Positions 8,132 through 15,905 of a stretch of DNA of 32,941 nt are shown in pieces. Under the pieces are notes generated by a model. The model made no database searches and was not told the DNA's origin. It was given only the letters and a program-made list of their open reading frames with translations. Both the position numbers and the translations under genes were made by a program. The first letter of the stretch is position 1; every line of letters starts with the position of its first letter. The stretch covers positions 1 through 32,941 of the forward strand of contig JAAUSZ010000022.1 in NCBI GenBank assembly GCA_012031875.1. Reading direction: 5' to 3'. Origin of the DNA: Desulfobacula sp. Its GTDB lineage: Bacteria > Desulfobacterota > Desulfobacteria > Desulfobacterales > Desulfobacteraceae.

Positions 8132-8902
8132 TTATGCTTTCGCTTCCTTGCCCGCTTTTTTCTTATCACTGAGATAGATCCTCAGTTTATCCTCCATCAG
8201 TTTGGGATGTTCCCCTTCCCGGATGGAGATGATTCCTTCGAAAATAATATTCATATTGATAATTTCCTCTTCATTTCTCCCGGATAATTTCTCCGCCATG
8301 GGGATAAAAAACAGGTTGGCCAGGACGGCTCCGTAAAAGGTGGTGATCATGGCCACTGCCATGGCAGGACCGATACTGGAAGGGTCATCCAGGTTGGCCA
8401 GCATCTGGACGAGTCCGATCAAGGTTCCGATCATCCCGAAGGCAGGGGCATAGGCCCCCATTCCCTCGAAAACCTTCACCCCGGTATCCAGATTTTTTTT
8501 GGTCAGAGACATTTTTTTCTGCATGATGGCCGCAATATCCCCGGTTTTCACCCCGTCCACGGTCATTTGCAGGGCCTGGGCAAGATAGGGGTCCGGGGTA
8601 TTCTGGATATCGCTTTCTATGGAAAGCAACCCCCCTTTTCTGGCTTTGTTTGAAATCTCAACCAGGTTATTGATAATTTCTTCAGGGGGCTGGATCTTAA
8701 AAATAAAAACCTTTACAGCGGTTTTAAACACGCTTAAAAAATCCGCCAATGGAAAAGCAATCAGGGAAGAGGCCATGGAGCCGCCGACAACAACCAATAT
8801 GGACGGGATATCCACAAAGGCCATAATGCTTCCACCCAGCAAAATGGTCCCGATGACAAATCCGATACCTGAAACAACACCAATAATCGAAGCTATATCC
8901 AT
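8132..8902 (-). CDS. motA: MotA/PomA flagellar stator subunit
   Basis: This 256-residue integral membrane protein forms the stator pore with MotB. Four membrane segments are visible: residues about 2-24 and 31-53, then FEGMGAYAPAFGMIGTLIGLV and the stretch from AMAVAMITTFYGAVLAN. The cytoplasmic loop carries the charged residues used for torque. The opening MDIASIIGVVSGIGFVIG and VDIPSILVVVGGSMAS resemble PomA. The start lies 3 bases after the HD-GYP-like gene. Confidence 0.95.
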   Translation of the reverse strand: MDIASIIGVVSGIGFVIGTILLGGSIMAFVDIPSILVVVGGSMASSLIAFPLADFLSVFKTAVKVFIFKIQPPEEIINNLVEISNKARKGGLLSIESDIQNTPDPYLAQALQMTVDGVKTGDIAAIMQKKMSLTKKNLDTGVKVFEGMGAYAPAFGMIGTLIGLVQMLANLDDPSSIGPAMAVAMITTFYGAVLANLFFIPMAEKLSGRNEEEIINMNIIFEGIISIREGEHPKLMEDKLRIYLSDKKKAGKEAKA

Positions 8903-8905
8903 TTT

Positions 8906-10264
8906 CTAAACCCTTATATAAACAGTTTCGTCCACAGGATATTCCTTAGCATATTTTTTTACCTTATCAATTGCATCCTGAGTAAGTAAAGTATTTGCTG
9001 AAAAAAGTTTGGTCCCGGTATTGGTAAAAAGTGCTGTCCCAAGCGTCATTCCCGCCTCTAACTGGTGAATGCCCCGGCCTTTGATGCGATAGTCATCGGA
9101 CCCCATATGAAGAACGGCATATTTTTCCAGCAGGGCCACCACCGCCGGATCAAGTCTTGTCCCTGAATAGTCTTCCAGCCGTATCAAGAATCTTTCAAGG
9201 GATGACATATCCTGTTCTTCTCTTAAGGTATCGAATACGTCTGCCCCGGCTAAAATTTTTGACAATAAAGGGATATGGCGCTTTTTTAATCCATCCGGCT
9301 TTCCTGTTCCATCCGCATTTTCATTCAAATACCGGATGATTTCGGCGCAATTGAGAAATTCGGTACAGGATGAAAGAGCTTCCGCTCCTTTGACAGGAAA
9401 TTGCAGGAACAAACCCTTTTCAAATTCCGTGTGCTGCTCTTTTTCTTTTTGCAGCACTTTTTCAGGAATGAAAAGCAACCCTGTTTCATGCAGCATAGCA
9501 GCTTTTTGAAGATCCGCCAGTTTTTTTTCATCAATTTTTAATTGTTCCGCCATAAAGCCGGAAATTTTAGCAACCCGCTCCCCATGCCCCCTGTTTTTTT
9601 CTATCCTTGTTCTGATCAAGTCGGCAAGGATTTCTGCGAACCCTTCCATATTTCCATCAAGGGTTTCCCTTATGGTTTTGATATCCTGTTTCAGGCGGGT
9701 TCGTTCTTTTGCCATCTGGTTAATTTGTTTTAAAGCATGATTCAGGGAATAGCGCTCTTCATAAAGTTCCGTCTTGGTCTTTTTTAATTCCTGTTTGAAG
9801 CGTTTGAGATAGTCTGTTGTTTTTTCAAGCCGTTGGTTCAGGGCGCGGTTCGTCTGGCCGGTGTTTTTCTTATCTATAAAAATCCGGGCCTTCCTTTTAA
9901 CCTCTGCGGTTGAAAACGGCCGGATTAAAAAATCATCAATGCCTTCCCGGAGAAGTTCCAGTCTGACACCGGATGGGGGGTATTCATCAAGGGACAAAAA
10001 AAGCGCGGGTTTAAAATTATAGCCGGATCCGGATAATTCCTTGATCAGACGATGCAAAGGAGCCGCCTTATCCGACTCGATGATGATCAGATCCGGCTGC
10101 TTCAATTTCGCAGATCCGGAAGCGATTTTGAAATCATTGCAGATCTCTAGGACAAACCCGTTTTCCTTTGAAAATCCCATATCCGCCCCGATGGACCCTT
10201 CATCCTTGATGTACAGAAGAGAAACAGGCTCCGGGATCATTCTTTCATCATTCAGAGTAATCAT
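8906..10264 (-). CDS. Degenerate REC / coiled-coil / HD-GYP protein
   Basis: This 452-residue protein has a receiver-like domain (about 14-130), a charged coiled coil (about 140-205) and an HD-GYP-like domain (about 210-370), then a C-terminal tail. The receiver has E63 where the phospho-accepting Asp should be (PDLIIIE) and an Arg in place of the PF-motif Lys (LIRPF). In the HD-GYP core HD is HE (259-260), the later metal His is F289, HHE is LNE (313-315) and GYP is GKP (321-323). It therefore probably neither takes phosphate nor cleaves c-di-GMP. It lies just before motA in the operon and overlaps the HD hydrolase gene by 17 bases. A signalling or scaffold role for the stator is inferred. 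Confidence 0.85.
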   Translation of the reverse strand: MITLNDERMIPEPVSLLYIKDEGSIGADMGFSKENGFVLEICNDFKIASGSAKLKQPDLIIIESDKAAPLHRLIKELSGSGYNFKPALFLSLDEYPPSGVRLELLREGIDDFLIRPFSTAEVKRKARIFIDKKNTGQTNRALNQRLEKTTDYLKRFKQELKKTKTELYEERYSLNHALKQINQMAKERTRLKQDIKTIRETLDGNMEGFAEILADLIRTRIEKNRGHGERVAKISGFMAEQLKIDEKKLADLQKAAMLHETGLLFIPEKVLQKEKEQHTEFEKGLFLQFPVKGAEALSSCTEFLNCAEIIRYLNENADGTGKPDGLKKRHIPLLSKILAGADVFDTLREEQDMSSLERFLIRLEDYSGTRLDPAVVALLEKYAVLHMGSDDYRIKGRGIHQLEAGMTLGTALFTNTGTKLFSANTLLTQDAIDKVKKYAKEYPVDETVYIRV

Positions 10265-10817
10265 TCATCCACCATGCGTCCCAGCCTGTCTTGAGTATGG
10301 CCTCGCCCATGTTTTGCCCGGTCTGCGTCATAAGCCTTCCCAAAATGATGGGAAGCCATTTTTCAGGGCCTTTGACACCGGTGTCCATCAGCTTTTTCAA
10401 TTCCAGGATAAACGAGATCTGATCCGCATCATTGGCAAGCCTTGATTCTTCCGATTCCCCCAGGTTGAATTCATCCACCAGGGCCTTGATTTCATGACCA
10501 AAGGGAAGATGCCGGGTTAGATGGGAAACGGCTTTGGCCTCATCGGTCTCGCAGTAGTGTCTTTCCACATAGTTCAGATCTCCGGTCCGGGCCTCGGCAA
10601 TATCATGAACCAGGGCCATGGCCATGAGCTTTTCGCTGTCAACCCCCGGGTTCAGCCGGGCCATGGTAAAACAGATAAAAGCCGTCATGAAACTATGCTC
10701 GGCAATGGTTTCTCTTCCTGATCCCAGGAAGGCATATCCGCTTCTTACAATATCCTTTAATATCCTGACTTCGAATAACAGGTTGGCAACGTGTTCCATA
10801 TTTGATCCGGTACCCAT
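10248..10817 (-). CDS. HD-domain hydrolase, YfbR/HDDC2-like
   Basis: This protein of about 189 residues has the HD phosphohydrolase signature of the YfbR/HDDC2 5'-deoxynucleotidase-like group: AEHSFMTAF (His 41), ALVHDIAEARTGDL (His 71, Asp 72) and a later ANDADQ carrying the final Asp. Family members remove phosphate from (deoxy)nucleoside monophosphates; the substrate here is not shown. The start is ATG 10817 or ATG 10799 (MEHVANLL, GGA 6 bases upstream). It leads the stator operon and is divergent to the LysM gene. Confidence 0.8.
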   Translation of the reverse strand: MGTGSNMEHVANLLFEVRILKDIVRSGYAFLGSGRETIAEHSFMTAFICFTMARLNPGVDSEKLMAMALVHDIAEARTGDLNYVERHYCETDEAKAVSHLTRHLPFGHEIKALVDEFNLGESEESRLANDADQISFILELKKLMDTGVKGPEKWLPIILGRLMTQTGQNMGEAILKTGWDAWWMNDYSE

Positions 10818-10908
10818 GATAATCGCAACAATCCTTGACTTTTTATAGAACAGGAGTTTAAATAAAGTCAAGAATTCGAATTTAAACTTTGCCAAATCAG
10901 GAGGCAAT

Positions 10909-11937
10909 ATGCAGTGTGGAAGAACAATGGCGGCGGCATTTGTTTTAACCATAGCGGGTCTTGTGCTCTGTTTATCCGGATTTGCCGAAGAGAATAAAGA
11001 TTTTGTTCCGGGTGAGGATTCGGGTTTTTATTATACGATTAAAAAAGGCGACACCCTGTGGGATCTGTCCCAAAAATTCTATAATTCCGAATGGGACTGG
11101 CCCGGACTCTGGGAAATGAACCAGGAAATCAAAAATCCCCATTGGATTTATCCCGGGAGGAAAATCAGAATTTTCCTGAAGGAAAAAGCAGCCCTTGCAC
11201 CTGAAACGGCAAAAGCTGAGGAAGTCAAACAGGAAAGCCCTCCTGAAAATATCATCCCTTCCTTTTCTTTTTCCGAAATGGATCGGATCGGATTTATAAA
11301 AGAAAAAGCCGATCCCGATCTTGGAAGCGTCATCAGGGACCAGGACGGCAAAATAATAATGTCTTCCAATGATATCATTTATATAACACCCTCCGGCAAA
11401 GGGACACTGATTCCAGGGAACCTCTATCACGTTTTTTCTGTCAGCCCGGTTGAAAGAAAGGCCAAAGACGGAAACTTTTCAGGTGTGAGGCACCTTCTCC
11501 ATGCCCGGATCGAAATCCTCGAACACAAGACAACATATGCAACTGCAAAGGTGGTCAAGGCTTACAGGGAAATCCGGGAAGGAAACCTGATCATGGCGTA
11601 CAATAAACGGGAGCCTGTACTGACGGTTGATGAAAACCCGTCGCCCGTCAAGGCGAAAATCCTCTGCTCCGAGGATGACAATATTATCATCAATGACCAT
11701 CGGATCGCCTTTATCGACGTCGGCAGCGCCCTTGTCAGACCCGGACAGATCTATTCCGTTATGAGGGGGATTGGCTCGGCAGGCAAGAGTCTCTGGCCTG
11801 AAAATTCAAAGGATCAGGTAAAATTTGACCCGGTTACCGCCGGCAAACTGATTGTGCTTCACACGGAAGCGGTTTCATCCACCGTGATGATCCTGTCGTC
11901 CAAATATGAAATCAACCCGGGTGATATTATTAATTAA
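10909..11937 (+). CDS. Secreted or periplasmic LysM-domain protein
   Basis: This 342-residue protein has a signal peptide (hydrophobic to about residue 25, ending GFAEE) and a LysM peptidoglycan-binding domain at about 41-90 (YTIKKGDTLWDLSQKFY ... WIYPGRKIRI). The Trp-rich insert WDWPGLWEMNQEIKNPHWI is typical of the LysM group found in Desulfobacterota and related bacteria. The rest (about 120-342) is beta-rich with no motif I can name. The start has a strong AGGAGG 6 bases upstream. The tail faces the GspE gene with a 71-base gap and no clear terminator. Confidence 0.85.
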   Translation: MQCGRTMAAAFVLTIAGLVLCLSGFAEENKDFVPGEDSGFYYTIKKGDTLWDLSQKFYNSEWDWPGLWEMNQEIKNPHWIYPGRKIRIFLKEKAALAPETAKAEEVKQESPPENIIPSFSFSEMDRIGFIKEKADPDLGSVIRDQDGKIIMSSNDIIYITPSGKGTLIPGNLYHVFSVSPVERKAKDGNFSGVRHLLHARIEILEHKTTYATAKVVKAYREIREGNLIMAYNKREPVLTVDENPSPVKAKILCSEDDNIIINDHRIAFIDVGSALVRPGQIYSVMRGIGSAGKSLWPENSKDQVKFDPVTAGKLIVLHTEAVSSTVMILSSKYEINPGDIIN

Positions 11938-12008
11938 GGTCCTCCCCTGATTTTCCAGGAACCCGGAATCACCTTATCTTTTTATATCAAGGGCCGCATG
12001 AAATGGCC

Positions 12009-13823
12009 CTAATCCCAGGTCACCCTTAAGATTTCCTGATAGGTGGTCTGCCCGCTCAACATTTTTCGGATGCCGTTTTCGCGCAAAAGCACAAGGCCTT
12101 CCTCCACTGCTTTTTTCCGGAGCATATCCAGATCGTCGCCTGCCGTTAAAAGTTTAAGCGGTTCTGAATAGGGCATGACTTCATAAATCCCGGTCCGGCC
12201 CTTATACCCCGTATTCCTGCATTTTGAACACCCCTTGCCGTGTTTGAGTTTAACAATGCCCTGGGATTGAATCTTCAGCCCCAGATCCGACAATTCTTTT
12301 GCACTCATTTCAAAACTCTGGGAACAATAGGGGCATATTTTTCTGACCAGCCTCTGGGCCACAATCCCATTCAGGGAAGAGTGAATCAGATAGGGCGGGA
12401 TTCCTAGGTCAAGAAGCCTGAAAATAGTTGTGGCGGCATCATTGGTATGAAGGGTGGAAAGCACCAGATGCCCTGTCAGGGCCGCCTGAACTGCTGCCTG
12501 GGCTGTTTCAAGATCCCTGATCTCACCCACCATGATAATATCGGGATCCTGTCGGAGGATATTTCTCAGCACCGACCCGAAAGTCACATTGATGGCCGGC
12601 TGGACGGCAATCTGGTTAAATTCTTCGTGAATCATTTCAATGGGATCTTCTATGGTGGTGATGTTCACCTCGGGGGAAGACAGCATTCTGAGACTGGAAT
12701 AAAGGGTCGTGGACTTGCCGGACCCCGTGGGGCCCGTCACCAGGACAATACCAAAAGGCAGGGTAATCAGCTTTTTATACCTCTCAAAATCCTCCTCGGA
12801 AAATCCGAGAAGTTCAAGATCCTGGAAAAGAACATCCGGGTCCATGATCCTGAGCACCACTTTTTCACCAAAGGCTACCGGAATGGTTGAAACCCGGATC
12901 TCCACCTCTTTATCATCCTTTTCCATTTTGATCCGGCCGTCCTGGGGCCTTCTTTTTTCGGCCATATCCAGTCTGGACAGGGATTTTATCCTGCTGACCA
13001 CGGCATTGTGAAGTTTTTTGGGAAGCTTGTAGACCGTATGCAGCACCCCGTCAATCCTCATTCTCACAAGGCAGATATCCCGCTTGGGTTCGATATGGAT
13101 ATCGCTGGCCTTCTGGTCAAAGGAATAGCTGAAGAGATGATTTACCGCGTTGATAATATGCTGGTCCGTTGAAGGAAACTCATCAACGGATTTTAAGCTG
13201 ACAAACTGCTCAAGGTTGCCGATATCAATCCCCCTGGTGGAAAAAAGATCTTCAGCCGCGGCAATGGAATGCCTGAATCCGAAAAACTCCCCGATAAGCT
13301 TTTCAATATCCGATTTTGAGCTGAGAACGGTTTTTACCTTGAGTTTTGAAACTGTTTCAACATCCTTGATCGCCTCATAATTAAATGGATCAGGGGTTGC
13401 AACGATTAATTTGCCTTCCTCAATCGTCAATGGCAGCAGGAGATGTCTTGCGGCAAAGGATTTTGATATGGTGCCCGTGACAAGATTCAATTCCAGCGTT
13501 AAAGGATCAATTTTTTTATAAGGAATTTTCCATACCTGGGCCAGGGTCGAATAAATTAAATCCTCATCAATCATCTTACCGGGTTCGTCGTTCCTTGCCA
13601 GCTTTAAATACAGGATAACATCAATAAAAGAGACGAGATCCGCCTGCTGCGCCTGGGAGAATTCATTCTCTTTTCCCTTGATCCTTTGTTCCAAAAGAAC
13701 CGTCCGCACCCGGCCTTCTTTCTTTAAAAGATCCTGGGCCTGTTCCCTTGAAATCAACCGGGCAGCCATAAGCGCCTTACATATATTCTGGGAGGAAAAT
13801 CTTTTATCCTTCTGGTTCTGCAT
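12009..13823 (-). CDS. GspE/PilB-type secretion or pilus assembly ATPase
   Basis: This protein of about 604 residues is a type II secretion or type IV pilus extension ATPase. The N-terminal half carries an MshEN/T2SSE_N domain (around VWKIPYKKIDP to LIVATPDPFN). The core has Walker A GPTGSGKST (about 359-367), the Asp boxes, Walker B-region IMVGEIRDLETAQ, and STLHTNDA. A four-Cys zinc site, CPYC and CSKC, follows. I start at ATG 13823 (MQNQKDKRF) because AGGA lies 6 bases upstream; a GTG five codons earlier is possible. It stands alone with no other pilus or secretion gene nearby, so GspE versus PilB cannot be decided. Confidence 0.92.
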   Translation of the reverse strand: MQNQKDKRFSSQNICKALMAARLISREQAQDLLKKEGRVRTVLLEQRIKGKENEFSQAQQADLVSFIDVILYLKLARNDEPGKMIDEDLIYSTLAQVWKIPYKKIDPLTLELNLVTGTISKSFAARHLLLPLTIEEGKLIVATPDPFNYEAIKDVETVSKLKVKTVLSSKSDIEKLIGEFFGFRHSIAAAEDLFSTRGIDIGNLEQFVSLKSVDEFPSTDQHIINAVNHLFSYSFDQKASDIHIEPKRDICLVRMRIDGVLHTVYKLPKKLHNAVVSRIKSLSRLDMAEKRRPQDGRIKMEKDDKEVEIRVSTIPVAFGEKVVLRIMDPDVLFQDLELLGFSEEDFERYKKLITLPFGIVLVTGPTGSGKSTTLYSSLRMLSSPEVNITTIEDPIEMIHEEFNQIAVQPAINVTFGSVLRNILRQDPDIIMVGEIRDLETAQAAVQAALTGHLVLSTLHTNDAATTIFRLLDLGIPPYLIHSSLNGIVAQRLVRKICPYCSQSFEMSAKELSDLGLKIQSQGIVKLKHGKGCSKCRNTGYKGRTGIYEVMPYSEPLKLLTAGDDLDMLRKKAVEEGLVLLRENGIRKMLSGQTTYQEILRVTWD

Positions 13824-13936
13824 ATTTTTTCCTGACACATTAGGGTTACCATTTTCACTCTCATATATATGGACCGCATGTAAAATTGTAAAGCTTCATT
13901 TTTTTTGATTCAACATTGAACTGTTGGGGGGGCTCA

Positions 13937-13962
13937 TCCGGAGGGGTGCCCCGGCCTCCGGA
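13937..13962. repeat. GC-rich inverted repeat upstream of csp
   Basis: TCCGGAGG (13937-13944) and CCTCCGGA (13955-13962) are perfect complements around a 10-base loop; a GGGGTGCCCC palindrome (13943-13952) overlaps the left arm and loop. It has no downstream T-run on either strand, so it is not a standard terminator. It sits in the gap between the GspE gene and csp, about 80 bases before the csp promoter. The rest of 13824-14002 holds nothing I can assign. Confidence 0.6.
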
Positions 13963-14002
13963 AAAAACACCTTTCCTTCAGGCCGCAGCAGGAATACGGA
14001 AC

Positions 14003-14039
14003 AGGAATATTATTATACTTGACATTTAATAATATTCCT
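14003..14039. promoter_or_regulatory. Operator-like 13-bp inverted repeat over the csp -35 box
   Basis: AGGAATATTATTA (14003-14015) and TAATAATATTCCT (14027-14039) are perfect inverted copies separated by 11 bases. The loop holds most of the TTGACA box of the csp promoter, and the right arm ends one base before the -10 box. The centre-to-centre spacing of the arms is 24 bases. The arrangement suits a dimeric repressor. The binding protein is unknown. Confidence 0.7.
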
Positions 14040-14046
14040 ATATATT
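14019..14046 (+). promoter_or_regulatory. Promoter of the cold-shock gene
   Basis: TTGACA (14019-14024) and TATATT (14041-14046) are 16 bases apart. Transcription would start near 14053, giving a leader of about 128 bases before the csp ATG; long leaders that refold with temperature are known for cspA-type genes. Confidence 0.65.
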
Positions 14047-14180
14047 GTATGACAATGTGCTGATATAAGAGATGCACATATGTTTCTTCCTTAAGGTGTA
14101 TATCCCTGATATTCAAATGTGATTACCCCCCAAAGTTCGAAGCTACAATTTTTTTATTTTTATTACAGGAGACTGCCAAT

Positions 14181-14386
14181 ATGGCTACTGGTATCGTAAA
14201 ATGGTTTAACGACTCAAAAGGTTTTGGATTTATCGAAAGAGAAGATGGCGGAAAGGATGTATTCGTACATCATTCAGGTATTAATACCACAGGATTCAAA
14301 TCCCTCAATGAAGGGGCCCGCGTTTCTTCGATATCGAAGAGGGTCAGAAAGGACCTTCCGCAGCAAATGTAACCGTGATTAGTTAA
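14181..14386 (+). CDS. CspA-family cold-shock protein (one frame break)
   Basis: This is a single cold-shock domain, an RNA- and DNA-binding five-strand barrel. Both nucleic-acid motifs are present: KGFGFIE (RNP1) and DVFVHHS (RNP2). The start has AGGAGA 8 bases upstream. As written, the frame leaves the family sequence after GARVS and ends early with [14 protein letters not shown] at 14372. Adding one T at 14327-14328 restores [21 protein letters not shown] and a 68-residue protein ending at 14386, exactly the usual length. It is monocistronic, with its own promoter and terminator. Confidence 0.93.
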
Positions 14387-14427
14387 CCGTTTTATTTGCT
14401 TTAGAAAAAAGTTATTTCGGTAACTTA

Positions 14428-14467
14428 AAAGCCTCCGGGTATCTTATACCCGGAGGCTTTGTTATTT
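14428..14467 (+). terminator. Rho-independent terminator of csp
   Basis: A 15-bp stem AAAGCCTCCGGGTAT / ATACCCGGAGGCTTT (14428-14460) with a 3-base loop is followed by a T-rich tail. It lies 41 bases after the csp stop. A homopolymer pair, C10 then T6, follows at 14475-14490. Confidence 0.95.
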
Positions 14468-14528
14468 TTAAACGCCCCCCCCCCTTTTTTCAATATTCGC
14501 TTACAATTGTTTTCAGACTCTATTTTTC

Positions 14529-14558
14529 TTGACATTTAACCGCTTGTCTGGGCAAATA
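14529..14558 (+). promoter_or_regulatory. Candidate promoter for the DMT transporter
   Basis: A perfect TTGACA (14529-14534) is followed after 18 bases by the weak -10 CAAATA (14553-14558), about 28 bases before the ATG. The weak -10 keeps confidence low. Confidence 0.3.
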
Positions 14559-14586
14559 AACGGGCTGTGTCAAATGAAAGGGGAAA

Positions 14587-15489
14587 ATGACCTATCTTAA
14601 ACTATTATTGACGGCTGTATTCTGGGGCGGCACCTTTATAGCGGGAAAATGGATTTCTGCAGATGTGGACCCCTATTCGGCAGCCTTTTTAAGATTTTTA
14701 ATCGCGTCTTTTTTTCTCATCTTTGTAACACTGAAACTTGAGGGCCGTCTTCCAGGCATTTCTTTTGGCAAACTTCTGATCATCATTGTCCTCGGACTCA
14801 CCGGCATCTTTTCATACAACCTGTTTTTTTTCTCAGGACTCGGCCATATCCAGGCCAACCGGGCCTCCTTGATCATTGCCTGCAATCCTATTTTTATCAG
14901 TCTCTGCTCTGTTATTTTTTTCAGAGAGCGCCTGAACAGCATGAAGATCATCGGGCTTAGCCTATCCGTCACAGGCGCCCTCATCGTCATTTCAAAAGGG
15001 AATCTGTTTAAAATATTCGAATCCGGCATCGGGAAGGGCGAACTCCTGATTTTCGGTTGCGTGATCTCCTGGGTGATCTATTCCATCCTCGGCAAAAAGG
15101 CCATGAATGATCTGTCGCCCATTGTGTCCGTCTGCTATTCATCCATCGCAGGCACGGTGCTGCTCTTTTTTCCGGCCTTGAATAAAGGGGTTTTTACAAA
15201 TCTTTTGACTTACAGCCTTGTGGATTGGGCCAGCCTTTTTTATCTTGGATTTTTTGGTACGGTGCTGGGCTTTTTCTGGTATTATGAAGGCATTAAAAAA
15301 ATAGGCCCGCTGAAAGCCGGAATTTTTATCAATTTTGTCCCCATCAGCGCCATTGTCATGTCGTTTTTTATTTTAAACGAGCCCTTAAGCCTTTCCCTTT
15401 TGACCGGGGCCGCCCTGGTCATCGCAGGTGTATATCTGACCAATACGGCTCAATCCCGTCCAAGACCAGGATCACCGATTGAAAGATAA
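14587..15489 (+). CDS. DMT-superfamily (EamA) transporter
   Basis: This 300-residue protein has about ten hydrophobic segments arranged as two EamA repeats. The first repeat begins YLKLLLTAVFWGGTFIAGKW and includes SADVDPYSAAFLRFLIAS; the second begins GKGELLIFGCVISWVIYSIL and contains GTVLGFFWYYEGIKKIGPLKAG. These are standard drug/metabolite exporter motifs. AAAGGGG lies just before the ATG. Substrates of such proteins vary (amino acids, purines, drugs) and none is indicated here. It is monocistronic and convergent with the ferredoxin gene. Confidence 0.92.
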   Translation: MTYLKLLLTAVFWGGTFIAGKWISADVDPYSAAFLRFLIASFFLIFVTLKLEGRLPGISFGKLLIIIVLGLTGIFSYNLFFFSGLGHIQANRASLIIACNPIFISLCSVIFFRERLNSMKIIGLSLSVTGALIVISKGNLFKIFESGIGKGELLIFGCVISWVIYSILGKKAMNDLSPIVSVCYSSIAGTVLLFFPALNKGVFTNLLTYSLVDWASLFYLGFFGTVLGFFWYYEGIKKIGPLKAGIFINFVPISAIVMSFFILNEPLSLSLLTGAALVIAGVYLTNTAQSRPRPGSPIER

Positions 15490-15545
15490 TGGGCCGCAAA
15501 CGGATAAGGGCTGATTTTACCGAAATAAGGTGACTTTGAAATAAA

Positions 15546-15578
15546 AATGCCGGATCATGTGTTGGCACATCCGGCATT
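15546..15578 (-). terminator. Terminator of the ferredoxin gene
   Basis: A 10-bp stem AATGCCGGAT / ATCCGGCATT surrounds a 13-base loop. On the minus strand it is followed by a T-rich run (TTTATTTC), 28 bases after the ferredoxin stop. It may also help stop the DMT transcript, though the plus side lacks a T-run. Confidence 0.8.
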
Positions 15579-15605
15579 CTCATCTATTATAAGATACGGT
15601 TCGAT

Positions 15606-15794
15606 CTAGTCTTCTTCAACTACAATCGCATCCTGTTCGCACACTTCCACACAGCTTTCACAGCCCATGCATTCTTCCGCATTGACAGGGACGGATTTTT
15701 CGTCCTGCATCTCAAATACCTCTACCGGACAAACATCGACACATTCTTCACAGCCCACACATTTTGCCTCATCAACAATTGGATGGAATCCCAT
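15606..15794 (-). CDS. Small 2x[4Fe-4S] ferredoxin
   Basis: This 62-residue acidic electron carrier has two cluster motifs, CVGCEECVDVCP and CMGCESCVEVCE. The second ends CE rather than CP, a tolerated variation. The start at 15794 (MGFHPIVDEAKC) is fixed by AAGGAGG about 9 bases upstream; an upstream in-frame ATG at 15824 is not supported. It stands alone with its own terminator. Such ferredoxins serve low-potential electron transfer in anaerobes; the partner is not evident here. Confidence 0.95.
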   Translation of the reverse strand: MGFHPIVDEAKCVGCEECVDVCPVEVFEMQDEKSVPVNAEECMGCESCVEVCEQDAIVVEED

Positions 15795-15869
15795 TTTAAT
15801 ACCCTCCTTAAGTAAGATTAACATTATTATATTATAAATTCATTAAATATAATCTGTATAAAAAACGCA

Positions 15870-15897
15870 TTTATAACATGTAATTCACTAAAATCAA
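15870..15897 (-). promoter_or_regulatory. Candidate ferredoxin promoter
   Basis: On the minus strand TTGATT (15897-15892) and TATAAA (15875-15870) are 16 bases apart, giving a leader of about 70 bases to the ferredoxin start. The whole gap is AT-rich, so other positions are possible. Confidence 0.3.
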
Positions 15898-15905
15898 GCT
15901 TTTTA

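Noticed and set aside
8906-10264. Active HD-GYP phosphodiesterase
   Set aside because: Several metal ligands and the GYP motif are replaced, and the receiver lacks its phospho-accepting Asp.
11990-12013. Terminator between the LysM and GspE genes
   Set aside because: AGGGCC/GGCCCT can pair, but neither strand has a T-run after it and the stem overlaps the GspE stop codon.
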